Numbered from the stretch's first letter, positions 27,363 to 36,024 are shown. The stretch: 64,000 bases of DNA from Methanobrevibacter sp. (GCF_017409525.1 NZ_JAFQSO010000003.1:1-64000); one strand, 5' to 3'. A program made the numbers and translations. Notes: generated by a model from the letters alone, not told the origin.

Positions 27363-28382
27363 ATGATGAACCCTCTGAACATTCCTGATGAATATGTCCT
27401 ATCAAGAGGCGACGGCGAAATCGCCTATAGCTTTAATTTTACTGTTTTTGAATTTAAAGATAAGGTCAGGTTTCAGGTGGATGATATCAAGACCTCCTGG
27501 ATGGGCATTGATGACTTTTTTATCGCAAGAATTCAGTTCGAAAGGCTGAACAGGTGCTTTCTGGAAAAGCACCTCAGAAGGGAAATCGAGATAAGGAACG
27601 TCATTGATGAGGGCATCTCCTATCTTGAGGCCGAAAGGTATCCTAAAGCCATCAAATGCTTTGATGAGGCGATATGCTATGACGACGCTTATGCGGAGGC
27701 GTTGCTTTTGAAGTCAAGGGCGCTTTTCAAACAGTCACACTATGTCAAGGCCTTAAGGCATTACAGGAAGGCTGTGATGGCGGATAACAATTTAAGGGAT
27801 GTCGATTATCATAAGCTATTGCTTAAAAAGTCAAACGAGGAGAGGGACAATTTCCCGCCAATCAAGCGCAATATCTATGCCGGAGACGAGCATTTCGCAA
27901 GGGGCGAGTATGAGGATGCCTTTGAAAGCTACGACAAGGCGCTTTCAAGCCCTTCCAGTTTCAAGTCTAAAATCATATCCAAGCTATTGAACAAGAAGGC
28001 TTCAACATTAATCAAGCTTAAAAGGTATGGAGATGCTTTGGATTGTTTTAATGAATCATTGAATGTTAAAGATACCGATTGCGCACGTTTCGGCTCAGGC
28101 TTGTGCCGGTACCACTTGGGTTTGGAACTGAACGATTCCTTTTTGGGCGAGCTGAAGATTCCAAGAAGGCTGAAGCTTAAAAGGGCACTGATTTTAGATG
28201 ACATTAAAATGCATGATGAGTCCATCAAATGCATAGATGACATGATGAACAGCTATTTTTTTGTAGATGATTTGTATCTAACGGCACTTTCACAAAAGAT
28301 TGCAATATTGAATGGCTTTGGTCTAGATGCATCCGCATGTGAAAAGGTATTTAAAACTCTAAAGAAAGATTATTATACATGA
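27363..28382 (+). CDS. TPR-repeat protein
   Basis: A 339-residue cytoplasmic protein. After about 75 residues of mixed structure, TPR-like units run from residue 75 to the end: IDEGISYLEAERYPKAIKCFDEAI, AYAEALLLKSRALFKQSHYVKALRHYRKAV, GDEHFARGEYEDAFESYDKAL, LLNKKASTLIKLKRYGDALDCFNESL and a final degenerate unit. The role is probably as an interaction scaffold. Two ATGs lie in tandem at 27363 and 27366 with no clear ribosome-binding site but with a TATA-like stretch immediately upstream (near 27350-27360), so the mRNA may have little or no leader. Its stop overlaps the next gene by 4 bases (ATGA), indicating translational coupling. Confidence 0.82.
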   Translation: MMNPLNIPDEYVLSRGDGEIAYSFNFTVFEFKDKVRFQVDDIKTSWMGIDDFFIARIQFERLNRCFLEKHLRREIEIRNVIDEGISYLEAERYPKAIKCFDEAICYDDAYAEALLLKSRALFKQSHYVKALRHYRKAVMADNNLRDVDYHKLLLKKSNEERDNFPPIKRNIYAGDEHFARGEYEDAFESYDKALSSPSSFKSKIISKLLNKKASTLIKLKRYGDALDCFNESLNVKDTDCARFGSGLCRYHLGLELNDSFLGELKIPRRLKLKRALILDDIKMHDESIKCIDDMMNSYFFVDDLYLTALSQKIAILNGFGLDASACEKVFKTLKKDYYT

Positions 28383-28756
28383 AATTTTCAGGATTTTTGA
28401 ACGTCTACCTGATGGACGACATGAGCTGGAAATACGTTTTCGGTGAGAAATCCCACACTGCCTCAAACCTGAAGGACCTGGAGTTTCTGGTTAGGATGCA
28501 CGGCCTCAAGTGGAGCATCCTTGATGAGGAGCTGGCCCATAAATCCGTTGAAGAGGACAAGCAATCCAATTATACCGGATTTTTGAACGTCTACAGAAAG
28601 GACGATTTATGGCACTATAGGGGCACAGGCTTGAAGTCCCATAGCCTGCAGACATTGAAAAAGAATGCCGAAAGGCAGGGCCTTGAGTGGAGGCAGACCG
28701 ACAGGCAGCTTGCCGAAAAGAACTGGAAGCTCGATGTGCGAAAGTACAGCAGGTAA
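28379..28756 (+). CDS. hypothetical protein made of two copies of a 50-residue repeat
   Basis: A 125-residue protein translated in a 4-base overlap with the TPR gene. It contains an internal duplication: SGFLNVYLMDDMSWKYVF...LKDLEFLVRMHGLKWSILDEELA (residues 4-54) and TGFLNVYRKDDLWHYR...LQTLKKNAERQGLEWRQTDRQLA (65-113). Each unit would form a beta hairpin followed by a helix with a conserved GL-x-W. I do not recognise a named family. The coupling to the TPR protein suggests that the two products form a complex. The C-terminus is strongly basic. Confidence 0.7.
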   Translation: MKFSGFLNVYLMDDMSWKYVFGEKSHTASNLKDLEFLVRMHGLKWSILDEELAHKSVEEDKQSNYTGFLNVYRKDDLWHYRGTGLKSHSLQTLKKNAERQGLEWRQTDRQLAEKNWKLDVRKYSR

Positions 28757-28761
28757 CTGTA

Positions 28762-28785
28762 ATATTTATATCATGTTACTAACAT
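28762..28785 (+). promoter_or_regulatory. TATA-like element with adjacent palindromic operator
   Basis: AATATTTATAT near 28761-28771 is a TATA-like box. ATGTTA-C-TAACAT at 28773-28785 is a perfect 13-bp palindrome directly after it and about 20 bases before the start of a winged-helix regulator, the typical place for an autoregulatory operator. Confidence 0.5.
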
Positions 28786-28805
28786 AGTATAGAACAGGTG
28801 AACTT

Positions 28806-29078
28806 ATGGATGATGAAATGTTAAAAAAGATGGCTTATATTGGCATCTCTTCTTACAGGACAAAGGCGGCAAAGACGCTCAAGGACGATGTCAAGACTCC
28901 GACAAAGATCGCCAAGGACACTGGAATCAGGAGAAATCATATCTCAAAGGTCCTTCGCGAGCTGAAGGAATCAGGCGTTGCGGAGTGCATCAATGAGGAG
29001 GTCCATCGTGGAAGGCTCTATCGCCTGACAAGCGTTGGCGATGAAATTGTCGATGAGCTCATTCGCCATGAAGATTAA
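28806..29078 (+). CDS. winged-helix DNA-binding protein (MarR/ArsR-like)
   Basis: A 90-residue one-domain winged-helix regulator: SSYRTKAAKTLKDDV (helix 1), TPTKIAKDTGIRRNHISKVLRELKESG (helix-turn-helix, about residues 31-57) and VAECINEEVHRGRLYRLTSVGDEI (beta wing and final helix). ATG 28806 follows AGGTGA (28797-28802). A perfect palindrome sits between its TATA-like box and start, so autoregulation is likely. A homologue with an internal stop codon is present at 59845-60111 beside the provirus remnant. No ligand-binding domain is present; it may act with a partner or sense nothing itself. Confidence 0.85.
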   Translation: MDDEMLKKMAYIGISSYRTKAAKTLKDDVKTPTKIAKDTGIRRNHISKVLRELKESGVAECINEEVHRGRLYRLTSVGDEIVDELIRHED

Positions 29079-29095
29079 TTATTAATACTCATTTG

Positions 29096-29114
29096 TATAA
29101 AGATATATATTATG
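29096..29114 (+). promoter_or_regulatory. TATA-like promoter element
   Basis: TATAAAGATATATATTATG lies about 45 bases upstream of the zinc-ribbon membrane protein start at 29156, the expected place for an archaeal TATA box. Confidence 0.4.
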
Positions 29115-29155
29115 TGAAAATATTTCTTATTTTCAGTTAGGAAAATGGTGATTTT

Positions 29156-29665
29156 ATGAATGAAAATTTTAAATCTAAGCTTACTTATGAGAAGAAAGCA
29201 TGGTTTGGGATAGTGCCTATAATTGCCATGGTCGCAATGATGGGTGCGGGCATTTTGTATCTCGATGCAGTGAGATGCATACTGGTGCTCCTGCCGGCAA
29301 TATTTCTGGTGCTCCCATATGAGAAATTAAGGCACAATGAGGCTTTGGCCATCGTGTGCGGAATTGTTGTAGTGATAAGCCTGCTCTTCTATATATGGAC
29401 ACTTATATCATATAATTCAGGTTTCTATTTTTATATCAGTTATGGACAACTGTATATTGTGATACATGTTTTAATTATAGCATTGCACGTTTATGAGCTG
29501 TTCTGCTCATATCTCCTGTTCATTCCAACAGATGGCTCAGTCGGAAACGCTGCAATTCCAAACGCCAATATGAATGCGGCTGCGAATACAAGATTCTGCA
29601 AAGAATGCGGTGCAAAAGTCAATGCAAACTTGACTTTCTGTTCACAATGCGGGAAAAAACTGTAG
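29156..29665 (+). CDS. multi-spanning membrane protein with C-terminal zinc ribbon
   Basis: A 169-residue protein with four hydrophobic segments (about residues 18-38, 40-55, 62-82 and 95-120) and a C-terminal cytoplasmic zinc ribbon C-x2-C-x11-C-x2-C (FCKECGAKVNANLTFCSQCGKKL). GGTGAT lies 5 bases before ATG. It forms a tandem pair with the paralogue at 29675, which shares the same layout. Membrane zinc-ribbon proteins are very common in Methanobrevibacter and have no established function; sensing, scaffolding or membrane stress roles have been considered. The gene is terminated only after the second paralogue. Confidence 0.82.
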   Translation: MNENFKSKLTYEKKAWFGIVPIIAMVAMMGAGILYLDAVRCILVLLPAIFLVLPYEKLRHNEALAIVCGIVVVISLLFYIWTLISYNSGFYFYISYGQLYIVIHVLIIALHVYELFCSYLLFIPTDGSVGNAAIPNANMNAAANTRFCKECGAKVNANLTFCSQCGKKL

Positions 29666-29674
29666 GTGATTCAA

Positions 29675-30265
29675 ATGACTTTTGATGGTTTCAAATCCAA
29701 AATTACTTTTGACAACAAGACACTCTTCGGACTGGCTCTTATTCTTGCATGCATTGTCCTTTATAGATTCAACATGCTATACAACGATTTCGTAAGGGCC
29801 ATGATAATCGCATTGCCTGGAATATTCCTTATAGTTCCGAAAGACACTATCAAGTTCAACAAGATTCTGGCCATTATATGCGCAATACTTCTTGTGATAT
29901 GTCTGGCATCAGCGTTCTATTCCCTGTATGACACACTGGCAAATTACATATTCGGCTCACACTATTACTCATCCTATTACTCCAGCTATTACTCATATTC
30001 ATACTACACTCCTTCATATAGCAATGGATACTGGTACTTGGCTGAGGACATATGCCTGATAATATTGTCATTCTACGGACTGTTCTGCTCATTCCTCTTG
30101 AGCATAGACACCGATGGAATCGAAAACAGAAATCCTGCCTTGGGCAATGTTGCAGCATTGCAGCAAGCACCTGCCCAGCAAAACACCGCCAAATTCTGCA
30201 AAGAATGCGGTACCGAAGTTCAGGGCAATGCCCCGTTCTGTCCGGAATGCGGAAAGAAACTTTAG
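29675..30265 (+). CDS. multi-spanning membrane protein with C-terminal zinc ribbon, paralogue
   Basis: A 196-residue paralogue of the preceding protein. It has several membrane segments, an extracellular tyrosine/serine-rich loop (YYSSYYSSYYSYSYY, about residues 95-115) and the ribbon FCKECGTEVQGNAPFCPECGKKL. The ribosome-binding site GGTGAT (29665-29670) begins at the last base of the previous stop codon, and ATG 29675 is the start; the GTG at 29666 lies within the site. The two genes are an operon ending at the terminator at 30266. The tyrosine-rich loop is unlike the first copy and may be an adhesive or phase-variable surface patch. Confidence 0.82.
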   Translation: MTFDGFKSKITFDNKTLFGLALILACIVLYRFNMLYNDFVRAMIIALPGIFLIVPKDTIKFNKILAIICAILLVICLASAFYSLYDTLANYIFGSHYYSSYYSSYYSYSYYTPSYSNGYWYLAEDICLIILSFYGLFCSFLLSIDTDGIENRNPALGNVAALQQAPAQQNTAKFCKECGTEVQGNAPFCPECGKKL

Positions 30266-30298
30266 ATGAGTTTTAAACTCATTTTCTTCTTTTTTTTA
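30266..30298 (+). terminator. hairpin plus T-tract terminator
   Basis: ATGAGTTT (30266-30273) and AAACTCAT (30275-30282) form a perfect inverted repeat followed by a T-rich tract. The TAG stop ends one base before it. Confidence 0.7.
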
Positions 30299-30380
30299 AT
30301 TTTTCATGAATTAAATTATTTTTAATTGCAAAGCATGCTTTTGATGATTCCTGTTTTGCCATCAATGGAATGCATTTTGA

Positions 30381-30463
30381 GTTTCATGACATTTTAGTAA
30401 ACCTTGACTCCTTTTTCAATTGGAAAAGCAGCTGTTGCATATAATTTGTAGCATGAAAACCGT
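30381..30463 (+). repeat. flanking imperfect repeat, left copy
   Basis: Shares an ordered set of blocks with 33779-33858: a CATGACATTTT/CACGATATTTT block, CTTGACT-C/G-CTTT and TGAAAACCGT. The two copies flank the beta-helix/peptidase gene. Confidence 0.45.
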
Positions 30464-30542
30464 ATAATCTATATTGTAGAAACCGTATAATTTATAGTAT
30501 ATTATAATTATAAAATTTTTCAAATTCAATAGGGGAAACAAA

Positions 30543-33500
30543 ATGAAAGTCAAATCTGAAATCTTTGTAATTCTGATTGTTGTCTGCATCCTGTTGAGCG
30601 TTTCGGCCGTTTCGGCAAGCGAAATCACCTCCGGCATTGATGGGAACAGCAATCAACACTCAAGCATGGAAGCGAATTGGGATTTGAATCTGAGTTCAGG
30701 GGGAGATGGAGGCAGTTTTGAGGATGAATCATCCTTCACTGCCCTTTCCAGGGACATCAACGAATCCGGTGAGGGGCTGAAATTAACCCATGACTACAGG
30801 TTCAATGAAAGCATTGACAAGGTCAATCTGGAAAAATGGGGCTTTATCCTGGTTTCTGTAGTTAAGGACAAGTTTGTGATTGACGGTGAAGGTCATGTCA
30901 TTGACGGTGCCGGAAGCGGAGCATCCCTTTATCTTCCAAATGCCAAAGGGGAAATCGTCATCAATGATGTGACCTTCAAAAACTTCAACGTATCGGTCCT
31001 GTCAAACTATGGAAAGGTCACATTGAACAATGTCAGTTTCACAGGATTCAATAACTCGAACAGTGACATGATCGTGTCATATTCCGATTCCGAGCTTGTT
31101 GCAAACAACTGCAGTTTCCATTCAAACCTGGCCAACCATATGATAAAGGGTGAATATTCAAGAACAACCGTCAGCGATTCAAGATTTTATGGAAACTGCA
31201 ATGGGGGAGCCGCAATTTTTACAAGCAGATGGCAGCTGATCGTTACCAACTCCTCCTTTGAGGACTTCACATACAGGAACGGCGCCATAATCGAGTTCAA
31301 GGGGGACCGCTTTGAGCTTTCAGGCTCAAGGTTCGTGCATTCCCGTTCCAACTTAAGCGGAGGGGCAATTCTTGCAAAGTATTTCCCGAATATCTATTCA
31401 AGTGAGCCGGTCATGAATTATCCGTTTGTGTTCAGGGACTGCGTGTTCGAAAATCTCTCATGCGGAAACGATGGAGGGGCAATTCACATTGACCTTGATT
31501 CCGCCTCCCATAACATTCCTAAAACCATGAATGTCATTAATTCCAATTTCACTGGCTGCAGCGCCAGGTTCGGAGGGGCGATATCAATCCTTGGCGGAAC
31601 ATTGAACGTCTTTGAATGCAATTTTGAAAACAACACTGCAGGCTTTGAGGGGGGAGCGATATATTCCTCCTGGACCAATCTCAACATCACAGGCTCAAGC
31701 TTCATCTGCAATCTCGCCGCTGAAACTGCCGGAGCGATATACTTCGACAAGCACAATCTGACAATCGCAGGGTCCTCTTTCAGGGACAATAGGGCTCACG
31801 GCGAGTCATCCGATGCGACAAATGCAATCTATGCGCATGAGGTTGATTTATGCTTCTCGGATTGTGTCTTTGAGAATGGAGGACTTTCAGTCTATGCGGA
31901 CTTTGCAGGCGATTGCGAACTTGAAAACGTCGAGAAAAACGATGACATATTCCTTCTGGACAACCATGACTATATCCTCAGCATCGAAAACAGGGGAATC
32001 AGGATCAATCTCACATGCAATGAAATAGTGGTCGATGAGCTTCCATCCAAGTTTGATGCTCGTGACTGGGGATGGGTAACACCGGTAAAGGTTCAGGGGG
32101 ACAACGATGACTGCTGGGCATTTGCCACAGTGGCGTCACTTGAAACCTCCCTTCTCAAATCAACCGGAGTCGCATACAACCTATCCCAGAACTATGTACA
32201 GAAGTTGCAGCTGAAATACTATGATGTAGGCGATTTGAGAAACAGCCTGACCGGATTTTCATACAGCGGCCTGGGCTATGCATTGAGCTGGTACGGAGTC
32301 CTTGCCATGGACAGTGAATACGATGACCGTGGAATGATTACAGATGTTGACATGGACACGGAGAGGATTCACCTGCAGGATGCCATTTTCATCTACACAG
32401 GATTGAACGATACCATAGACCAATTGAAAAGGGCCATACTGAAATATGGAGCGGTATCTGTTCAAAAGTGGGTGAATGAGCCTGAAGAGGAAATACCGAC
32501 TGAAGGCGAGGACATCGCCATCATGGATCACGACACACATTTCGTTTCACTCATAGGATGGGACGACAGTGTTCCAATCCACGATGACCAGAAAGGCGTT
32601 TGGATAGCCAAGGATTCCCTGTACGGCTTCAGCCCGCTTGCATACACCACTTTCCCGCAGATAGACTATTATGCAATTGCACCCCAAAGGGTTGCAGTGG
32701 CCTACATCTTCGAGAATACTGTTGATTACCATGTCAACTATCAGACAGATCTCACCTGCCTTGCGGGCTTTGATGAAAACTACACATACTATTCAAATGA
32801 GTTCACATCAGAATATGACGAGCTCATCGGAGCGGTGGGAACCTACTTCAACGAGTCCGGAATCGACTATTCGTTTGATGTTTTCATCAATGGCGAAAAG
32901 GTCCATTCCCAGAGTGGAACCAGCGAGTTTGCAGGCTTCAGGACAATCGTTTTAAGTAAGTACATTCCAATCAGGGAAGATGACATCTTCAAGGTAGTGT
33001 TTAAAAGCAATTCGGTTCCATACCAGGCATGGTCAAGGGTGCATTACCTGAACGGCACATCTCTGGCAAGCGATAATGGCGAAAGCTGGACGGATTTTGC
33101 ATTATTGAACAAAACAGTTTGTCTCAAGGTCTACACCGTTAGGGACGATAGTGAAGTGATAGGCAACAGGGACATTGCAGTGGACTATTCTTCAGGCTCA
33201 TGCTTCAGCGTTAAGGTCGTGACTGCTGACGGCCATGCTGTAGGCGCCGGTGCCATAGTCAAGTTCACAATCAACGGCAAGACTGTCTCAGTTAGGACAA
33301 ACAGCAACGGAGTCGCCAAAATCAAGATAACGCAGGCTCCGGGCAAGTACACCATCAAGACAACCTACAATGGAAAGACCTTCAAGAACACTGTCAACGT
33401 AAAGCACGTTCTGACTGCATATAAGCTCACTGTCAAAAAGACTGCAAAGAAATTCACCTTGAAGGCAACACTTAAAATCAACGGAAAGCTCCAGAAAGGC

Positions 33501-33677
33501 AAGCTGGTGTCATTCAAGCTCAACGGCAAGACCTATAAGGTCAAGACCAATGCAAAAGGTGTTGCGCAAAAGACCTTGCGCAAGAATGTCATAAAGAAGC
33601 TCAAGAAAGGCAAGACATACACTGTCAAGGTGACTTACATCAAGGACACAGTAAAATCCAGCGTCAAAGTCATGTAG
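30543..33677 (+). CDS. secreted beta-helix protein with papain-like (C1) peptidase domain
   Basis: A 1044-residue secreted protein. The signal peptide ends VSAVSAS (about residue 22). Residues about 80-440 form a parallel beta-helix with GGAI turns (SGGAILAKYF, DGGAIHIDL, FGGAISIL). Residues about 500-730 are a papain-fold peptidase: LPSKFDARDWGWVTPVKVQ supplies the oxyanion glutamine, DDCWAFATVASLE the nucleophile Cys524, and HDTHFVSLIGWD His666. The third catalytic position reads WIAKDSLYG, with Asp691 in place of the usual Asn. The C-terminus has a papain-associated beta-sandwich and Ig-like lysine-rich domains. Homologues in Methanobrevibacter are annotated as adhesin-like proteins with cysteine protease domains. 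It may cleave or cross-link surface proteins. The TAG stop lies inside the terminator stem. Confidence 0.9.
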   Translation: MKVKSEIFVILIVVCILLSVSAVSASEITSGIDGNSNQHSSMEANWDLNLSSGGDGGSFEDESSFTALSRDINESGEGLKLTHDYRFNESIDKVNLEKWGFILVSVVKDKFVIDGEGHVIDGAGSGASLYLPNAKGEIVINDVTFKNFNVSVLSNYGKVTLNNVSFTGFNNSNSDMIVSYSDSELVANNCSFHSNLANHMIKGEYSRTTVSDSRFYGNCNGGAAIFTSRWQLIVTNSSFEDFTYRNGAIIEFKGDRFELSGSRFVHSRSNLSGGAILAKYFPNIYSSEPVMNYPFVFRDCVFENLSCGNDGGAIHIDLDSASHNIPKTMNVINSNFTGCSARFGGAISILGGTLNVFECNFENNTAGFEGGAIYSSWTNLNITGSSFICNLAAETAGAIYFDKHNLTIAGSSFRDNRAHGESSDATNAIYAHEVDLCFSDCVFENGGLSVYADFAGDCELENVEKNDDIFLLDNHDYILSIENRGIRINLTCNEIVVDELPSKFDARDWGWVTPVKVQGDNDDCWAFATVASLETSLLKSTGVAYNLSQNYVQKLQLKYYDVGDLRNSLTGFSYSGLGYALSWYGVLAMDSEYDDRGMITDVDMDTERIHLQDAIFIYTGLNDTIDQLKRAILKYGAVSVQKWVNEPEEEIPTEGEDIAIMDHDTHFVSLIGWDDSVPIHDDQKGVWIAKDSLYGFSPLAYTTFPQIDYYAIAPQRVAVAYIFENTVDYHVNYQTDLTCLAGFDENYTYYSNEFTSEYDELIGAVGTYFNESGIDYSFDVFINGEKVHSQSGTSEFAGFRTIVLSKYIPIREDDIFKVVFKSNSVPYQAWSRVHYLNGTSLASDNGESWTDFALLNKTVCLKVYTVRDDSEVIGNRDIAVDYSSGSCFSVKVVTADGHAVGAGAIVKFTINGKTVSVRTNSNGVAKIKITQAPGKYTIKTTYNGKTFKNTVNVKHVLTAYKLTVKKTAKKFTLKATLKINGKLQKGKLVSFKLNGKTYKVKTNAKGVAQKTLRKNVIKKLKKGKTYTVKVTYIKDTVKSSVKVM

Positions 33678-33706
33678 ATGATACATTTCATCTACTCTAT
33701 TTTTTC
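33674..33706 (+). terminator. terminator hairpin containing the stop codon
   Basis: GTAGATGA (33674-33681) and TCATCTAC (33688-33695) form an 8-bp stem, followed by a T-rich tract. The stem is identical to the one at 15676. Confidence 0.75.
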
Positions 33707-33778
33707 ATTTTTGCTGATTATCGGTAGGATTGGCCCAATTTCTGTTTTTGTATCTGCCATTTTTAGGTCTTATTTTCA

Positions 33779-33858
33779 GTTGCACGATATTTTCGCAAAT
33801 CTTGACTGCTTTCACAGTTAATGGAGATCATGTGCATGATTTCTAGTGTGAAAACCGT
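33779..33858 (+). repeat. flanking imperfect repeat, right copy
   Basis: Counterpart of 30381-30463 on the other side of the beta-helix/peptidase gene. Only block-wise similarity is visible by eye. Confidence 0.45.
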
Positions 33859-33895
33859 GTGAAAATAGGATGAATTAGTGATGGGGTTTCGTTTT

Positions 33896-34032
33896 GAAAA
33901 ATTGTAAAGTAGAATATAGAAAAATTGTAAAATAAAATTTGGAAAAATTGTAAACTAGAATATGGAAAAATTGTAAAGTATATTAATGAGAAAATGTAAA
34001 GTAAAATATGGAAAAATTGTAAAATCAGGAGG
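33896..34032 (+). repeat. six 23-bp tandem repeats (iteron-like) upstream of an AAA ATPase gene
   Basis: Unit starts at 33896, 33919, 33942, 33965, 33988 and 34011, all sharing GAAAAATTGTAAA followed by a variable ten bases; the sixth unit runs into the ribosome-binding site. The period is exactly 23 bp, two helical turns, so a protein could bind every unit on the same face. No gene is present in 33678-34040. Confidence 0.88.
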
Positions 34033-34040
34033 TGGTCGTA

Positions 34041-35315
34041 ATGGCGGTCAAGTATTTGCCGAGAATAGTGGATGATGATCTGGAAAAATATCTCACAATG
34101 ATTGGAGCGATTCTCATTGTCGGACCAAAATGGTGTGGCAAGACAACTACCGGCGAACAGCATGCCAACAGCGTATTGAAACTACAGGATAAAGACAATT
34201 TTAAGACAAACATGATGTGGGCAGACATAGAGCCTTCCAGATTATTGAAAGGGGACAAGCCACGATTAATCGATGAATGGCAGGTAGCTCCCGTATTATG
34301 GGATTCCGTGAGAACAAGCGTGGATGAAAGTGAAGGCTATGGGCTGTATATTTTAACCGGTTCAACAGTGGTTGATGAAGACAGCATCATGCATTCGGGA
34401 ACAGGAAGAATCCACAGAATGCTGATGAGGCCTATGAGCTTGTATGAAAGCGGCGAATCAAACGGGCAGATTTCAATCATGGACTTATTTTACAATCCCG
34501 ACATCAACATCAATGAATGTGAATCCGATTTGACAATGGACGGCTTGATATTTGCAGCATGTCGTGGAGGATGGCCCGATTCGATGAATCAAAAAACCAG
34601 AGAAGGCAAGCTCTTTGTTGCATATAACTATTTGGAAAATATTTGCAATACAGATGTTTCTGCTGTTGATGGGGTTAAAAGGGATCCTGATAGAGTAAGA
34701 ATATTATTGCGTTCACTTGCAAGAAACAATTCCACGCTGGCTAAAGACAAAACCATTATAGATGATATTAACGCTAATTTTATGGATATAAGCCGACCAA
34801 CATACTATTCATATGTTGATGCCCTGAAAAGATTATTCGTAATTGAGGATAATAGGGGATGGTCACCAAACATCAAATCCAAATCAGCAATCAGATCAGG
34901 CAACAAGAAAGTATTCATTGACCCTTCAATTGCAGTGGCGGCATTGAATGCAAATCCTGAATCAATGGAGAATGATTTGGAAACTTTCGGGTTTGTTTTT
35001 GAGAATTTGTGCATTCGTGACTTAAGTGTCTATACGAATTCCCATGGTGGAAAGGTTTCATATTATCATGACAAGTCCGGTTTGGAGGTTGACTGTGTTG
35101 TTCATTTGAGGGACGAGAGATATGCATTGATAGAATGTAAACTTGGAAGTGAGGGGATAGATGAAGGTGCCGGAAACCTGCTTAAGATTAATAGTTTGAT
35201 TGAAAAGAATAAAAAATTGGATAATCCGACATTTCTTGCAGTGTTGACTGGTGGAAAATATGCATACACTCGCCCGGATGGTGTTAAAGTCATTCCAATC
35301 GGTTGTTTGAGATAG
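34041..35315 (+). CDS. AAA-family ATPase with C-terminal DUF4143-like domain
   Basis: A 424-residue P-loop ATPase. ATG 34041 follows AGGAGGTGG (34028-34036). Walker A is VGPKWCGKTTTGEQHA (about residues 25-40), the Walker B region is PRLIDEWQVAPVLWDSVR and a sensor-like TGSTVVDED is followed by GRIHRMLMRPMSLYESGES. The C-terminal part ends with a possible PD-(D/E)xK-like core, LEVDCVVHLRDERYALIECKLG (Asp, then Glu-x-Lys), stronger than in the 6188 and 7567 paralogues. It belongs to the separate subgroup with WCGKTT loops. The six iteron-like repeats just upstream suggest specific DNA binding or tight autoregulation. The function is unknown; a role in mobile-element or toxin-like control is possible. 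Confidence 0.88.
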   Translation: MAVKYLPRIVDDDLEKYLTMIGAILIVGPKWCGKTTTGEQHANSVLKLQDKDNFKTNMMWADIEPSRLLKGDKPRLIDEWQVAPVLWDSVRTSVDESEGYGLYILTGSTVVDEDSIMHSGTGRIHRMLMRPMSLYESGESNGQISIMDLFYNPDININECESDLTMDGLIFAACRGGWPDSMNQKTREGKLFVAYNYLENICNTDVSAVDGVKRDPDRVRILLRSLARNNSTLAKDKTIIDDINANFMDISRPTYYSYVDALKRLFVIEDNRGWSPNIKSKSAIRSGNKKVFIDPSIAVAALNANPESMENDLETFGFVFENLCIRDLSVYTNSHGGKVSYYHDKSGLEVDCVVHLRDERYALIECKLGSEGIDEGAGNLLKINSLIEKNKKLDNPTFLAVLTGGKYAYTRPDGVKVIPIGCLR

Positions 35316-35472
35316 TATTCGGATTGAAAATAGGATGAAAGGATAATATTTCTTATTAAGCTATTGTCTAGGTTGGATGGAGGTGCCGGCATTTTGTTTG
35401 TGGGTGGCCATGAAAGCCATGAATATGTCCGGCTATTTTTCATTCAAATTGGGCATTGCCCCATTTTTTTCG

Positions 35473-35487
35473 ATATTTATAAATATT
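35473..35487 (+). promoter_or_regulatory. TATA-like promoter of the zinc-ribbon operon
   Basis: ATATTTATAAATATT, about 55 bases before the first gene of the four-gene zinc-ribbon operon. Confidence 0.4.
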
Positions 35488-35540
35488 GCAAGGGTTAAAT
35501 CTATTATCATTAACACAATTAATTTCAAAGGAGATTAATC

Positions 35541-36011
35541 ATGGGCTCATATTATGTTATTGACGTAAACAGCGAAGATGAATTCAACAGTCAACTGCAA
35601 TTGTATTTTTCCCAAAAATACAAGTTGGAAAGCAACTACAACGGACAGGCAACATTGAAGAAGAAATCATACAGCACAGGATTATTGATTGTCTTGATTC
35701 TCCTTATATGGCCGGCAGCCTTGATTTACTATTTCACAGCTTCAGACGATGTTGTGGTAATCAAGCAGAACTATGCCGCCGGACCGGGCGCAGCATCCGC
35801 AGCTTCTACTGCAGCTCCAGATGAGGAAATCGTTTCATACTGCGGACACTGCGGTGCAGGACTTACTGCAGACTCAAAGTTCTGTCCTGGATGCGGTGCT
35901 GATGTAGGTGCTCCTGAAGAGGAAGTTAAAGCCATTGAAGCACCTGCAGCCGAAGAAGCTGTTGAAGATGAAGTTGAAGAGGAAGCAAAACCTGCTGAAG
36001 TGATAGATTAA
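35541..36011 (+). CDS. membrane protein with zinc ribbon and acidic tail
   Basis: A 156-residue protein and first gene of a four-gene operon. ATG 35541 follows AAGGAGATT. The first 45 residues are a soluble alpha/beta region (DVNSEDEFNSQLQLYF), a strong membrane segment follows (STGLLIVLILLIWPAALIYY, about 53-72), then a linker rich in alanine and a zinc ribbon YCGHCGAGLTADSKFCPGCGAD (about 101-122). The last 30 residues are strongly acidic (EEEVKAIEAPAAEEAVEDEVEEE). The domain order suggests that the ribbon and tail face the cytoplasm. The function is not known; the acidic tail might bind basic partners from the same operon. Confidence 0.8.
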   Translation: MGSYYVIDVNSEDEFNSQLQLYFSQKYKLESNYNGQATLKKKSYSTGLLIVLILLIWPAALIYYFTASDDVVVIKQNYAAGPGAASAASTAAPDEEIVSYCGHCGAGLTADSKFCPGCGADVGAPEEEVKAIEAPAAEEAVEDEVEEEAKPAEVID

Positions 36012-36024
36012 GGAGTTCATTGAG

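Noticed and set aside
30416-30652. Minus-strand ORF in front of the beta-helix/peptidase gene
   Set aside because: It overlaps the promoter and signal-peptide codons of the real gene and has no ribosome-binding site.
33896-34032. 23-bp repeats considered as a CRISPR array or replication origin
   Set aside because: Units are tandem without spacers, and no cas or replication initiator gene is adjacent; reported as iteron-like only.
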